Source: Bhargavaea cecembensis DSE10 (lineage in GTDB: Bacteria; Bacillota; Bacilli; Bacillales_A; Planococcaceae). Taken from it: a stretch of DNA of 64,000 nucleotides. Positions 35,139-43,419 of this stretch are shown here, piece after piece. The translations under genes were made by a program, and so were the position numbers. How positions within the stretch are numbered: the stretch's first letter is position 1; every line of letters starts with the position of its first letter. The stretch lies in NCBI RefSeq assembly GCF_000348905.1, contig NZ_AOFT01000005.1, forward strand, positions 124,001 through 188,000, in the 5' to 3' direction. The notes under the pieces were generated by a model, which worked only from the letters and a program-made list of their open reading frames with translations, searched no databases and was not told the origin of the DNA.

Positions 35139-35786
35139 TTACGATTTTGTGACTGTCCTGATAAATTCATCGAACCGTTTCCGGTCGTCCAGCCTCCTGT
35201 TGCAGGCCATGCTGTCTGTGCAGATATAATTGCCCCGTTTTGTGTACGTTTCGCCTCCGGCATGGCGGGTCTCGGTAAGAAAGAGCCCGGTTTCGCCGAT
35301 TCCATTGCAGATCGAGCAGACCCCTTTTTTGCCGGAAGGGCGGAATTGTCCGTAAAGGCCCGTGAATCCCTGCCCTTTTTCAAATACGATATATTTTCGG
35401 TTCGAGCCCGGGTCATTCCAGCCGAGGTATGTGAGTTCTTTGCGGACTTCGGCTGCGAATTTCGGCATGCGCAGGTTCTTCACTTTCGGGAACAGCCTCT
35501 TCAAGTCCCCGTCGGTCACTTCAGCCATCGGCCTGACAAACGGCAGCAACTGTTCCCTGAACCTGTCGTAGTCTTCACGTTCCCTGATGGAACCGATCTG
35601 CCGGATCACATCCGACAACGCACCAGACAGATCCGTCGCGGTATGTTCGGCACGCTCGATGGCCATCTGGCTGACCGCGGCAAGCACGCCTTCATCATTC
35701 GCGTTCATATTGCCATTCAGGACATTCCGGGCCTGCCGGAGTATTAAATGAAATTCGCTGCTTGTGATGGTTTCATGCAAGGCCAT
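35139..35786 (-). CDS. FusB/FusC-like EF-G-binding zinc protein
   Basis: The N-terminal about 130 residues are helical. The C-terminal domain is a treble-clef zinc finger: CSICNG near residue 155 and CTDSMACNRRLDD near residue 200 supply four cysteines. This matches the FusB/FusC family (FBP_N plus treble clef), which frees EF-G from ribosomes stalled by fusidic acid. With ATG at 35786 the length is 215, like FusB (213). A GTG nine codons upstream is an alternative. It sits between two dehydrogenase genes of a catabolic set, an odd place for a translation-rescue factor. Confidence 0.78.
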   Translation of the reverse strand: MALHETITSSEFHLILRQARNVLNGNMNANDEGVLAAVSQMAIERAEHTATDLSGALSDVIRQIGSIREREDYDRFREQLLPFVRPMAEVTDGDLKRLFPKVKNLRMPKFAAEVRKELTYLGWNDPGSNRKYIVFEKGQGFTGLYGQFRPSGKKGVCSICNGIGETGLFLTETRHAGGETYTKRGNYICTDSMACNRRLDDRKRFDEFIRTVTKS

Positions 35787-35834
35787 ACACCCCTTTCTAT
35801 GGAAAGTGTACACATCCTTCGCCCTTTTGTCCGG

Positions 35835-36599
35835 TCAGATGGCCGTCCAGCCTCCATCCACTTTGATCGTGTCGCCGGTCACAAAGGAGGACATGGATGA
35901 AGCCAGGAACAGCACGGCCCCGTTGACGTCTTCCGGTTTCGACGGATGGCCGAATAGAATCCGTCTCCGGATTTCTTCCATAAATGCGGGATCTTCCATC
36001 ATGCCGCTTGTCATCTCCGTTTCCACGAAGGTTGGGGCGACAGCATTGACATTGATTTTGTGAGGGGCCCATTCGACCGCGAGGGCTTTTGTCAGCTGGA
36101 CAAGCCCGCCTTTGCTTGAGCAGTAGGCAGCCCGGTTGTAATAGCCGACAAACGCCATCTGTGAGGCGATATTGATGATCTTCCCTCCGCCCTTCCGCTG
36201 CATATGCCTGCCTGCAGACTGGCACATGAAGAATGCGGTTTTCAGATTGAGGTCCAGTACCGTGTCCCAGTCTTTCTCCGTCACTTCAAAGGCCGGTTTC
36301 GCAATGTTGATGCCCGCGTTGTTGACGAGCACATCAATGGAGCCATATCGTTCGGCCGTCATATCCGCCACCCGCCGGGTCTCTTTGATGTCCGAGAGAT
36401 CCGCCTGTATGGCACTGCTGCCGGGACTTTTGACCAGCAGCTCTTTCCTTGTTGATTCCAGGGCATCCAGATTCCTGCCGACGATGGTGACATTCGCCCC
36501 AAGAACCGCAAACGCAAGGGCGATGGATCGGCCGATTCCCTTGCTGCCCCCGGTGATCAGCACCGACTTGCCCTCTAAGTCTCCAAAGTGATTGTTCAT
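35835..36599 (-). CDS. Short-chain dehydrogenase/reductase
   Basis: A second classical SDR, with cofactor loop TGGSKGIG, NNAG, and catalytic S..Y..K (IASQMAFVGY, YCSSKGG). The R in IVGRNLDALE after the second strand suggests NADP(H) preference, whereas the neighbour 3-hydroxybutyrate dehydrogenase has an Asp there (LSDMN) for NAD. The segment TFVETEMTSGMMEDPAFMEEIRRRILFGHPSKPEDV is of the FabG/gluconate 5-dehydrogenase type. ATG at 36599 is preferred over an ATG three codons upstream because it has AAAGGATGAGG at a workable distance. The substrate is unknown. Confidence 0.85.
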   Translation of the reverse strand: MNNHFGDLEGKSVLITGGSKGIGRSIALAFAVLGANVTIVGRNLDALESTRKELLVKSPGSSAIQADLSDIKETRRVADMTAERYGSIDVLVNNAGINIAKPAFEVTEKDWDTVLDLNLKTAFFMCQSAGRHMQRKGGGKIINIASQMAFVGYYNRAAYCSSKGGLVQLTKALAVEWAPHKINVNAVAPTFVETEMTSGMMEDPAFMEEIRRRILFGHPSKPEDVNGAVLFLASSMSSFVTGDTIKVDGGWTAI

Positions 36600-36604
36600 T
36601 TCCC

Positions 36605-37540
36605 TCATCCTTTCTGTTCATCATCCTTCAGGAAGCGGATCAGCATGGTTTCCCGTTCAGCGCTGACTTCATCACTGCGGGTGCCGCCCCAATCGTAGAA
36701 CCCTTCGCCGGACTTCACGCCGAGCTTTCCGGAACCGACCAGTGAGTCGAGTGTTTCTCCCGAAGCCTGCAGCGTGCTCAAATCCCTGAACAGATAATCC
36801 GAGATGGACTTGAACACATCCAGCCCGCCGAAATCAGCCGACATGAGCGGACCCGTCACAGGAAGACGTCTGCCGATGCTGTAGGTCACGGCAGCGTCAA
36901 TATCTTCTTTGTCGGCCACACCCGCATCAAGCAATGCCTGCGCTTCCCTGAACAGTGCATATTGCAGACGGTTCCCGATGAACCCCTGAATCTCCTGCTT
37001 CACGACGATCGGTTTCTTCTCCATCGCATGCAGCAGATCCATGGCACGGTCCCTTGTGCTGTCGGAAGTTTGCTTGCCGCCCACCACTTCAACCAGAGGG
37101 ATCAGATGTGCGGGGTTCCAGAAGTGGGTCACGACAAACCGCTCCGGATGACGCAGTCCGCAAGCCAGGTCGGAAGGCTGAAGGCCGGAGGTGTTGCTCG
37201 CGAGGACGGTATCCGGGGCAATCATTTCTTCCAGGCGGGCGTAAAACGACTGTTTGAGCCCAAGATTTTCAGGGATGGCCTCAATGACGAATGTCGCGCC
37301 GTCCACCGCCGCTGCCAGCTGATCTGTTATGATGATCCGTTCCCGGATGGCAGAAGATTCTTCCATGCTGAACAGTCCGTTTTCAGCCATTGTCCGGAGT
37401 TTCTGCCCAATTCCCTGTTCGGCCCTCCTGATGTCTTCCTCATTCGTTGCGTACATCTTAACGTCAATTCCCCGCCATGCCGCATTCAGAGCAATGGAAT
37501 GTCCCATTGTACCGCTCCCGATCACTGTTAACTTTTCCAT
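36605..37540 (-). CDS. 3-hydroxyacyl-CoA dehydrogenase family enzyme
   Basis: N-terminal NAD fold GSGTMGHSIALNAA (residues 6-19), then FVIEAIPENLGLK, the SNTSG motif and THFWNPAHLIPLVEVVGG, which holds the catalytic His. The helical C-terminal domain (GFIGNRLQYALFREA, GPLMSADFGGLDVFKSI) is single, giving 311 residues. This family covers 3-hydroxybutyryl-CoA dehydrogenase, L-carnitine dehydrogenase and L-gulonate 3-dehydrogenase; WNPAHLIPLVEVV (not FNPV/P-type FNPVPxMKLVEV) leans toward the latter two, acting on free hydroxy acids. That reading is inference. It lies just after a terminator hairpin within the gene set. Confidence 0.82.
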   Translation of the reverse strand: MEKLTVIGSGTMGHSIALNAAWRGIDVKMYATNEEDIRRAEQGIGQKLRTMAENGLFSMEESSAIRERIIITDQLAAAVDGATFVIEAIPENLGLKQSFYARLEEMIAPDTVLASNTSGLQPSDLACGLRHPERFVVTHFWNPAHLIPLVEVVGGKQTSDSTRDRAMDLLHAMEKKPIVVKQEIQGFIGNRLQYALFREAQALLDAGVADKEDIDAAVTYSIGRRLPVTGPLMSADFGGLDVFKSISDYLFRDLSTLQASGETLDSLVGSGKLGVKSGEGFYDWGGTRSDEVSAERETMLIRFLKDDEQKG

Positions 37541-37578
37541 ATTCCCATCCCTTTCCATTTATCGTTTAGAAAATAAAA

Positions 37579-37603
37579 CCCGGCAGCAAAGGATGCTGCC
37601 GGG
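37579..37603 (-). terminator. Terminator inside the LacI-linked gene set
   Basis: Perfect 10-bp stem CCCGGCAGCA/TGCTGCCGGG, 5-nt loop, then TTTTATTTT on the minus strand. It sits 7 bp after the GntP stop and about 40 bp before the next start. There is little room for a separate promoter, so it may act as a partial terminator. Confidence 0.85.
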
Positions 37604-37609
37604 AGGAAA

Positions 37610-38935
37610 TCAGATTCCCAGTCCGAGCGAGAACAAGATAACGGCGAGGATCGAGCCGAGAATCGGCACGATGACCGTCATGGCACCCATTGCCGGATAA
37701 GCATCCTTGTGGGTCTCCCCTGCAATCGAGCGGATCGTCGTTACGGTATAGCCGCCGTGCGGCAGTGAGTCAAGAGACCCGGAGGAAAGCGCGACCGTCC
37801 GGTGAAGAGCTTCCGCATTGACGCCCATGTCCAGATAGTGCGGTCCAAGCAGCGGCAGCGCGATGGCCTGCCCGCCCGAAGAGGAACCGGTCAGTCCGGC
37901 AATGATGCCGACTGCGACTGCACCTCCGATCAGCGGGCTGCCGGGAATGTTGGTAATCCCATCAACAACCGTGGCAAATGCAGGAGTCTGCTTGACCACT
38001 CCACCGAAACCGACAACTGCGGCTGTGTTCGCGATGGCAACGACTGCACCGACAGTCCCTTCCGAAACAGCCTTCCCGAAGTTCCTGAAATACCTGCGGT
38101 TCAGAAGATATGTGGCAATGACACCGCCCGATAGTGCAACAATCAGAGCAGAGGTCCCAAGTGAATCATGGAATCCGAAGGACACGATCAAAACGACCAG
38201 CAGCGGAATCAGGCTGAGAAGCGGATGAGGAAGTTCCTCTCGTTCCTCGCGATGATCCGACTCCCTTTCGATGAAATGCTCGCCGTTGGAAACGGCCTTG
38301 CGGATCATCTTACGGAGCCACCAATAACCGAAGACCATCATGAAGACGGCGACAATCAGGCTGACCTCCCATCCTGCAAGCGGCGTCGTGCCAAGAAACT
38401 CAATCGGAATCCAGTTCTGGATTTCCGGGGAGCCCGCCGATGTCATCGTGAACGTTGTGGAACCGAAAGCAAGTGCAGCCGGAATAAACCTGCGTGGCAG
38501 ATCTGCTTCTTTAAACAGGCTGACCGCCATCGGGTATACCGAGAAGGCAACAACGAAGAGGCTGACGCCTCCATATGTGAGGACCGCACAGGCAGCGACG
38601 ACCGCAAGAACCGCCTGTTTCATCCCAAGCTTGTCTACGATCCATTTGGATACCGCATCAGCGGCACCGCTGTCCTCCATTACCTTACCGAAAATCGCAC
38701 CTGCCAGGAACATCAGGTACCATGACATGATGAATCCGGAAAACCCTTCCATATACCCAGTCAGGTAGTTGGCTGCCCCTTTCTCCGCAAGCTGCGGGAA
38801 GAGAGGCAGGCCGTTCATCAGAGCTACGAATAATGCCGCGAGCGGCGCTACGATCAAAAGGTTCATCCCGCGCATCGTCAACCAAATGAGCAGAACCAGA
38901 CCCCCGATCATACCTATCATTCCGAGCATGAACAA
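37610..38935 (-). CDS. GntP-family permease
   Basis: A 441-residue carrier with about 12 helices of the GntP family (gluconate, D-serine and hydroxybutyrate transporters). Visible motifs are MSWYLMFLAGAIFGKVMEDSGAADAVSKWIV, LTYGGVSLFVVAFSVYPMA and GLTGSSSGGQAIALPLLGPHY, the last being the re-entrant loop that binds the carboxylate. The B. subtilis relative YxjC sits beside a 3-hydroxybutyrate dehydrogenase, as this gene does four genes further on. The substrate is probably a short hydroxy-carboxylate. Confidence 0.87.
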   Translation of the reverse strand: MFMLGMIGMIGGLVLLIWLTMRGMNLLIVAPLAALFVALMNGLPLFPQLAEKGAANYLTGYMEGFSGFIMSWYLMFLAGAIFGKVMEDSGAADAVSKWIVDKLGMKQAVLAVVAACAVLTYGGVSLFVVAFSVYPMAVSLFKEADLPRRFIPAALAFGSTTFTMTSAGSPEIQNWIPIEFLGTTPLAGWEVSLIVAVFMMVFGYWWLRKMIRKAVSNGEHFIERESDHREEREELPHPLLSLIPLLVVLIVSFGFHDSLGTSALIVALSGGVIATYLLNRRYFRNFGKAVSEGTVGAVVAIANTAAVVGFGGVVKQTPAFATVVDGITNIPGSPLIGGAVAVGIIAGLTGSSSGGQAIALPLLGPHYLDMGVNAEALHRTVALSSGSLDSLPHGGYTVTTIRSIAGETHKDAYPAMGAMTVIVPILGSILAVILFSLGLGI

Positions 38936-38953
38936 ATCCCCCTAATTATGTAC

Positions 38954-38986
38954 TCCGGCCGCCGGGACTGATGACCCGGGGCCGGA
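38954..38986 (-). other. Intercistronic hairpin between the HisD homologue and GntP
   Basis: TCCGGCC/GGCCGGA and CCGGG/CCCGG arms with one bulge and an 8-nt loop; GC-rich, no T run. More likely an mRNA-stabilising or processing hairpin than a terminator. Confidence 0.6.
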
Positions 38987-38998
38987 TAAAATGTGATG

Positions 38999-40282
38999 TT
39001 AGTTTTTCTTCTGGTCGCCGTACCTGCGGACCCTGAGGAGAGCCTGCTCGGCATGTCCGGCAAAGTTTTCAAGCTGGCAGAGACGTGCCGCATATTCGCC
39101 GATATAGGCGCTCGCTTCTGGCTTTACTTTCTGATAAGTGACCGTCTTGATGAATTTGCCGACCCATAGACCACCGGTATATCGCGCTGCGCCTTTGGTC
39201 GGGAGGGTGTGATTCGTTCCGATCACCTTGTCTCCATAAGCTACGTTGGTCTCAGGACCGAGGAACAGGCAGCCGTAGTTGGTCATGTTTTCGAGGAAGT
39301 AATCAGGATTCTCAGTGAGGATTTCGACGTGCTCGTAAGCCATTTCATCCGCCACTTCCCGTGCTTCTTCGATCGAATCAACGACAATCACCTGGCCATA
39401 ATCGTCCCAGGAAACACGTGCCACATCAGCTGTCGGCAATACTTCCAGCTGGCGCTCGATCTCTTCCAGCGTCTCATATGCAAGCTTTTCGCTTGTCGTC
39501 ACGAGTGCACCAGGAGAAGTCGGACCGTGCTCACCCTGTCCCAGGAGGTCGGTCGCAATGATTTCCGCATCAGATGTTTCATCGGCAACGACCAGGGTTT
39601 CAGTCGGGCCGGCGAACAGGTCGATGCCGACTCGGCCGTACAGTTGACGCTTCGCTTCTGCGACGAATGCATTACCCGGTCCTACGATCATATCGACCGA
39701 TTCGATGGTTTCTGTGCCGATCGCCATGGCGCCCATCGCCTGGATGCCGCCGAGAAGGTAGATTTCGTCTGCGCCGGCAAGGTGCATCGCAGCAACCGTC
39801 GCTTCAGGAATTTCTCCGTTGATCGGAGGTGTGCATGCAATCACACGCTTTACCCCTGCCACTTTGGCTGTGAGTACGCTCATATGTGCCGAAGCAACCA
39901 TCGGGTAACGGCCGCCCGGGATGTAGCATCCAACGCTGTTGACCGGAATGTTTTTATGGCCGAGGATGACACCCGGAATATTCTCGACTTCCACATCGCT
40001 CAGCGAAGCCAGCTGCGCCTCAGCGAATTCACGGATATTCTTTTGAGCAAACTTGATGTCTTCGATCACTTGTTCAGGTACACGGCCGACAATCTCAGAG
40101 ATCTCTTCTTCGCTCAGGCGGAACGATTCCGGCTCCCACTTATCGAATCGAGCGGACATTTCGCGTACTGCCGCATCGCCTTTTTCTTCAATATCGGAAA
40201 GTGCCGCAGCTACCGTTTCTGAAACTTTTGCGTCACTTTGTTTAACTTCTTCAGAGGATTTGCCTTGCTTGATGAATTTCAT
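38999..40282 (-). CDS. Histidinol-dehydrogenase-family enzyme in a catabolic cluster
   Basis: A full-length HisD-type dehydrogenase (427 residues). Zinc-site residues Q249 and H252 (GQGEHGP), the catalytic Glu-His pair (YEHVEI), GTNHTLPT and a C-terminal His (FAGHAEQAL) are present. No other his gene is nearby, and it is first behind the tandem operators of a LacI regulator. So I read it as a paralogue that oxidises an alcohol to a carboxylate by two NAD steps, as HpsN does for dihydroxypropanesulfonate. The actual substrate is unknown. Ribosome site AAAGGGGT precedes ATG. Confidence 0.85.
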   Translation of the reverse strand: MKFIKQGKSSEEVKQSDAKVSETVAAALSDIEEKGDAAVREMSARFDKWEPESFRLSEEEISEIVGRVPEQVIEDIKFAQKNIREFAEAQLASLSDVEVENIPGVILGHKNIPVNSVGCYIPGGRYPMVASAHMSVLTAKVAGVKRVIACTPPINGEIPEATVAAMHLAGADEIYLLGGIQAMGAMAIGTETIESVDMIVGPGNAFVAEAKRQLYGRVGIDLFAGPTETLVVADETSDAEIIATDLLGQGEHGPTSPGALVTTSEKLAYETLEEIERQLEVLPTADVARVSWDDYGQVIVVDSIEEAREVADEMAYEHVEILTENPDYFLENMTNYGCLFLGPETNVAYGDKVIGTNHTLPTKGAARYTGGLWVGKFIKTVTYQKVKPEASAYIGEYAARLCQLENFAGHAEQALLRVRRYGDQKKN

Positions 40283-40316
40283 GTGGTCAGACCCCTTTCA
40301 AAATATGGAGAATATA

Positions 40317-40352
40317 TGAATACGTATGCACAGCTTTTTGAATACGTATGCA
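40317..40352. promoter_or_regulatory. Two tandem LacI-family operators
   Basis: The 14-mer TGAATACGTATGCA occurs twice, at 40317-40330 and 40339-40352. Each is a near-palindrome with a central CG, the LacI/GalR pattern. Start-to-start distance is 22 bp, two helical turns. They lie 35-70 bp upstream of the HisD homologue and 56 bp downstream of the LacI-type gene stop. A cre-like TGTAAGCGTTTTTGCA directly adjoins the second copy. Confidence 0.82.
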
Positions 40353-40407
40353 AAAACGCTTACAAAAGGAACATTACTTAAAATGTTCACAACAGTCAAG
40401 ACCATTT

Positions 40408-41391
40408 TTACGTAGTGCCCCGCAAAATCATCTCGCCCGGCAGATAATGCACCTCTCCGTCCTCAAGGCTCCGCACCGGATCGAGAAGCAGTTCAATTGA
40501 AAGTGCCACCATCCGGTCCACCGGATGCACATATGTAGACAGATTGTAAGGGGACCAGGAAGACATTTCGATATCATCAAATCCGACAAGCTTCACCTGT
40601 TCCGGAACACGGATCCCCCGATCACGGAACGCATCATAAATCCCGTAGGCCATAAGATCAGTCACTGCAAACACCGCATCCGTAAGCCGGCCGGACTCAA
40701 TCAGCTCGGCACCATTCCGGTACCCTGCGGCATAGGTGAAATCACCCGGCAATACTTGGCACCCAAATCCATGCTTCTTCAGTTCTTCAGTAAACCCTTT
40801 CAGGCGCTCGATATGAGTGGAGGCTCCCTCGCGCCCCCCTACGTATGTAAAAGATTCACATCCCCGTCCGATCAGCAGCCGGGCGATTTCCCTGGCAGCC
40901 TCTTCATTTTCGCAGCTGACAGAATGGAGGCCGGAACCCGGAACCACCCGGTTGAACAGCACGGCCGGTATCCGGAAACGCTTGAGCATCTCAGCGGTTT
41001 GGAAAGATGCAGTCGCGTCCATGATGACCACCCCGGCAACGTGATACGACAGCAACGCATCTATATCTTGCATTTGCAGTTCGACATCATCCGTATCAAT
41101 CAGGAGGACGCTATACCCCTTCTTTTTCAGTTCTGCGGTGAACTTCTTCACAGCATGCGGATAATAAGGGTTGGATACCCCTTTCATGACCAGGCCGACC
41201 AGGCTGGATCTTCTTGTGATCAGGCTCCGGGCATACTCATTCGGCCGATAACCGAGCTGGTCAGCTGCTTCGAGAACTTTTTTCCTGGTCTCCTTCGACA
41301 CACTCGCGCCTTTTGTGAACACGCGAGATACCGACGATTGTGATACCCCCGCCAATTTTGCGACTTCGTGGGCAGTTACTTGGTTCTCCAC
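40408..41391 (-). CDS. LacI/GalR-family transcriptional regulator
   Basis: Residues 5-27 are the LacI helix-turn-helix (AHEVAKLAGVSQSSVSRVFT), followed by the hinge (RKKVLEAADQLGYRPNEYARSL) and a periplasmic-binding-protein-like sensor (SLVGLVMKGVSNPYYPHAVKKF to LVGFDDIEMSSWSPYNLSTYVHPV). Length 327. It precedes, in the same direction, the gene set it most likely controls, and two identical operators lie right after its stop. The inducer is probably the transported acid or an intermediate. Confidence 0.93.
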   Translation of the reverse strand: MENQVTAHEVAKLAGVSQSSVSRVFTKGASVSKETRKKVLEAADQLGYRPNEYARSLITRRSSLVGLVMKGVSNPYYPHAVKKFTAELKKKGYSVLLIDTDDVELQMQDIDALLSYHVAGVVIMDATASFQTAEMLKRFRIPAVLFNRVVPGSGLHSVSCENEEAAREIARLLIGRGCESFTYVGGREGASTHIERLKGFTEELKKHGFGCQVLPGDFTYAAGYRNGAELIESGRLTDAVFAVTDLMAYGIYDAFRDRGIRVPEQVKLVGFDDIEMSSWSPYNLSTYVHPVDRMVALSIELLLDPVRSLEDGEVHYLPGEMILRGTT

Positions 41392-41526
41392 CGTATTCCC
41401 CTCCTCTTATTTCCGGATTATACAGCGAAGGGAAAAAGAAAAAAAGCTGTCATTGTCAGGAAGCCGGATAACCTGATATCCAAGTTGGAGCACAGATTTG
41501 CAACTTAGCGCTGCATACGCCAAAAA

Positions 41527-41555
41527 GCCGCCATCCCGATTTCCGGGATGACGGC
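41527..41555 (-). terminator. Terminator of the M28 aminopeptidase gene
   Basis: GCCGCCATCCCG pairs with CGGGATGACGGC (one mismatch), with TTTTTGG following on the minus strand. The 130 bp between it and the LacI-type gene hold nothing else I can identify. Confidence 0.85.
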
Positions 41556-41596
41556 CCTAAAATACTTGCACAAAGACGGGTTTCAGATGCCAAGAC

Positions 41597-42997
41597 TCAG
41601 CGGATGGACTGTTCGAAAAACGCTTCTTTTGGCACATGGGCTTCCGAGCGCTTCTTTTCTTTAGGGTTCTGGTTATCGAAGCGGGCCCGGTCGTATACCG
41701 CAGCAGCCACGATTTCGGCAACATCCAAGAGCTTCTCCTTGCTGATCTTGTCAAGCGTATCCTGCGGCGTGTGGTACCACGGCTCAAGCGGGCTGTGGAT
41801 AAAGAGTGCTGCAGGGATGCCGGCCTGGTGGAACGGCACGTGGTCGCTCGAGCCGCTTCTTCCGCGGGTTGTCGGCTCGCCATTCAGCTTTTCGCTCGCT
41901 TTTTGCGTCAGCTCCGTCACAAGGTTTGGTTCCCCGTCAACGGACGCTACAATCAGGTCACCGGCATCGCGGCTGCCGACCATATCCAGGTTGAAGTTTG
42001 CAATAATCCGGTCTTTTTCCTCATCAGGAAGTGCATTGACATAGTGGTGTGAACCGATCAGGCCAAGCTCTTCAGCTCCGAATGAAGCAAAACGGATCTC
42101 CGTGTCGGATGGCAGGTTTTTCATGGCACGTGCGAGTTCCAGTGTCACCGCTGTACCGGAAGCATTGTCGTTTGCACCTGGTGCACCCGGCACCGAGTCC
42201 ATATGGGAACCGATCACGATCACTTCGCCCGTGTCCTTTTTCTTGTTTGTCGGATGCTTGGTGGCGATGACGTTATGGGAAGTATGTTCCCCGGTTTCCG
42301 CCCCTTCCACGATAATCCGGGCCTCTGCAGAGGCGTTTGCTTCCAGAAGCTCCAAAAGCGCCTGGCCCTGTTCCTGTGAAAGGGACACTGCAGGGATATA
42401 ACGGTCGTCATGCCCGCCAAGCGTACCGTTCAGCGCACCCGGTCCGTTGTTATAAATAATGACACCTGCAGCTCCTGCTTCCGAGGCATTGATGACCTTC
42501 TCCGCGAAACTGAATTCTCCCCGCTGGACAACCGCGATCTTCCCTTCTGCATCGACGCGGTCAAAATCAGCCGGTGAGCCGATTCCTGCATGAACAAGTC
42601 CCGCAGTCACATCACCGGAAACTCCGTATGTGAAGTTACCCGGGCTTAGGTCCCCTTCAAGTCCCGGAACATTCAACTCTATACGGGTGGGCTCCGTGTA
42701 GCCAGTATATGTGAACGGCTGGACTTCCACATCATAACCGTACGATTCGAACTCATCTTTCAGATAGTCCACTGCCCGGTTTTCCACTTCCGTTCCGGCG
42801 ACTCGCGGCGCTTCCGAAAGTGTGGCGATGTGATTGTAGATCCGGTCCACGTCGATCTTGCGGATGGCTTTCTGGTCAAACTGATCAAGCGCTTCCTGGT
42901 AACCTGTTGCGACCGGCTGTGCAATGACCGCTGTCGGCATTGCTGCGCCGGCAGCCAGCATTGCGGCGAGTGAAAATGCAATTGTCTTCTTTTTCAT
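41597..42997 (-). CDS. Secreted M28 aminopeptidase with PA domain (YwaD-like)
   Basis: The signal peptide is MKKKTIAFSLAAMLAAGAAM with a likely cleavage at AQP near residue 27. A PA insert spans about 125-230. The two-zinc site is complete: H265 (GSHMDS), D277 (GANDNASG), E309/E310 (GAEELG), D338 (NLDMVG) and H409 (WYHTPQDT). B. subtilis YwaD (455 residues) is the closest named relative. It should release N-terminal residues from peptides outside the cell. The tail past residue 440 is charged (KEKKRSEAHVPKEA) and may bind the wall. Confidence 0.92.
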   Translation of the reverse strand: MKKKTIAFSLAAMLAAGAAMPTAVIAQPVATGYQEALDQFDQKAIRKIDVDRIYNHIATLSEAPRVAGTEVENRAVDYLKDEFESYGYDVEVQPFTYTGYTEPTRIELNVPGLEGDLSPGNFTYGVSGDVTAGLVHAGIGSPADFDRVDAEGKIAVVQRGEFSFAEKVINASEAGAAGVIIYNNGPGALNGTLGGHDDRYIPAVSLSQEQGQALLELLEANASAEARIIVEGAETGEHTSHNVIATKHPTNKKKDTGEVIVIGSHMDSVPGAPGANDNASGTAVTLELARAMKNLPSDTEIRFASFGAEELGLIGSHHYVNALPDEEKDRIIANFNLDMVGSRDAGDLIVASVDGEPNLVTELTQKASEKLNGEPTTRGRSGSSDHVPFHQAGIPAALFIHSPLEPWYHTPQDTLDKISKEKLLDVAEIVAAAVYDRARFDNQNPKEKKRSEAHVPKEAFFEQSIR

Positions 42998-43180
42998 TTA
43001 ACAGCCTCCCGTTTCATTATTCAGACATCTTAATCATAACAGTCTCACCTCCCCTTGAAATCCGAATAAAGTGATGGTTCAATTGGCTTGAATTCAGCCT
43101 ATCTCTTCATCCCCTGATGGGACAGAAAGACCAGTCATGCATGACTTAACACCCTGCGGAAAAAAATATGTACTGAAGGG

Positions 43181-43209
43181 TTGCGCGCTTTTTTGGGGGA
43201 TGCTATAAT
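43181..43209 (+). promoter_or_regulatory. Promoter of tRNA-Ser
   Basis: -35 TTGCGC and -10 TATAAT with a 17-bp spacer, 22 bp before the tRNA. The about 170 bp upstream toward the aminopeptidase start hold nothing else I can name. Confidence 0.75.
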
Positions 43210-43230
43210 TTCTTTTGTCATCAAAAACAT

Positions 43231-43318
43231 GGAGATGTACCCAAGAGGCTGAAGGGGACTGACTCGAAATCAGTTAGGGCGTTCACGCGCCGCGGGGGTT
43301 CAAATCCTCTCATCTCCG
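43231..43318 (+). tRNA. tRNA-Ser, anticodon CGA
   Basis: Acceptor stem GGAGATG/CATCTCC with discriminator G. The anticodon arm ACTGA-CTCGAAA-TCAGT gives anticodon CGA, reading UCG. A long variable arm with stem GCG/CGC fits a class II serine tRNA. T arm GGGGG-TTCAAAT-CCTCT. The CCA end is not encoded. It is a single gene with its own promoter and terminator. Confidence 0.95.
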
Positions 43319-43324
43319 CTAGCG

Positions 43325-43360
43325 GCACCGGCTTTCCAATTGGAAAGCCGGTGCTTTTTT
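43325..43360 (+). terminator. Terminator of tRNA-Ser
   Basis: A perfect 13-bp stem GCACCGGCTTTCC with complement, 4-nt loop, and TTTTTT, six bases after the tRNA. Confidence 0.95.
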
Positions 43361-43419
43361 GTATAGTCTGATTCGGATTCCGCACCCTATACTGATCATT
43401 ATTTTGGGAGTGGTATGAT

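Noticed and set aside
34361..35416. 351-residue form of the 3-hydroxybutyrate dehydrogenase
   Set aside because: The extra 97 residues lie inside the FusB/FusC-like gene in another frame; the SDR fold begins exactly at the ATG behind AAAGGGGAG.
39209..40222. Rightward frame of 337 codons
   Set aside because: Antisense to the HisD homologue; rich in Arg, His, Cys as typical shadows are.
38999..40282. Histidine biosynthesis gene hisD
   Set aside because: No other his gene is nearby and it is preceded by LacI operators in a transporter/dehydrogenase set. I cannot exclude it without the rest of the genome.
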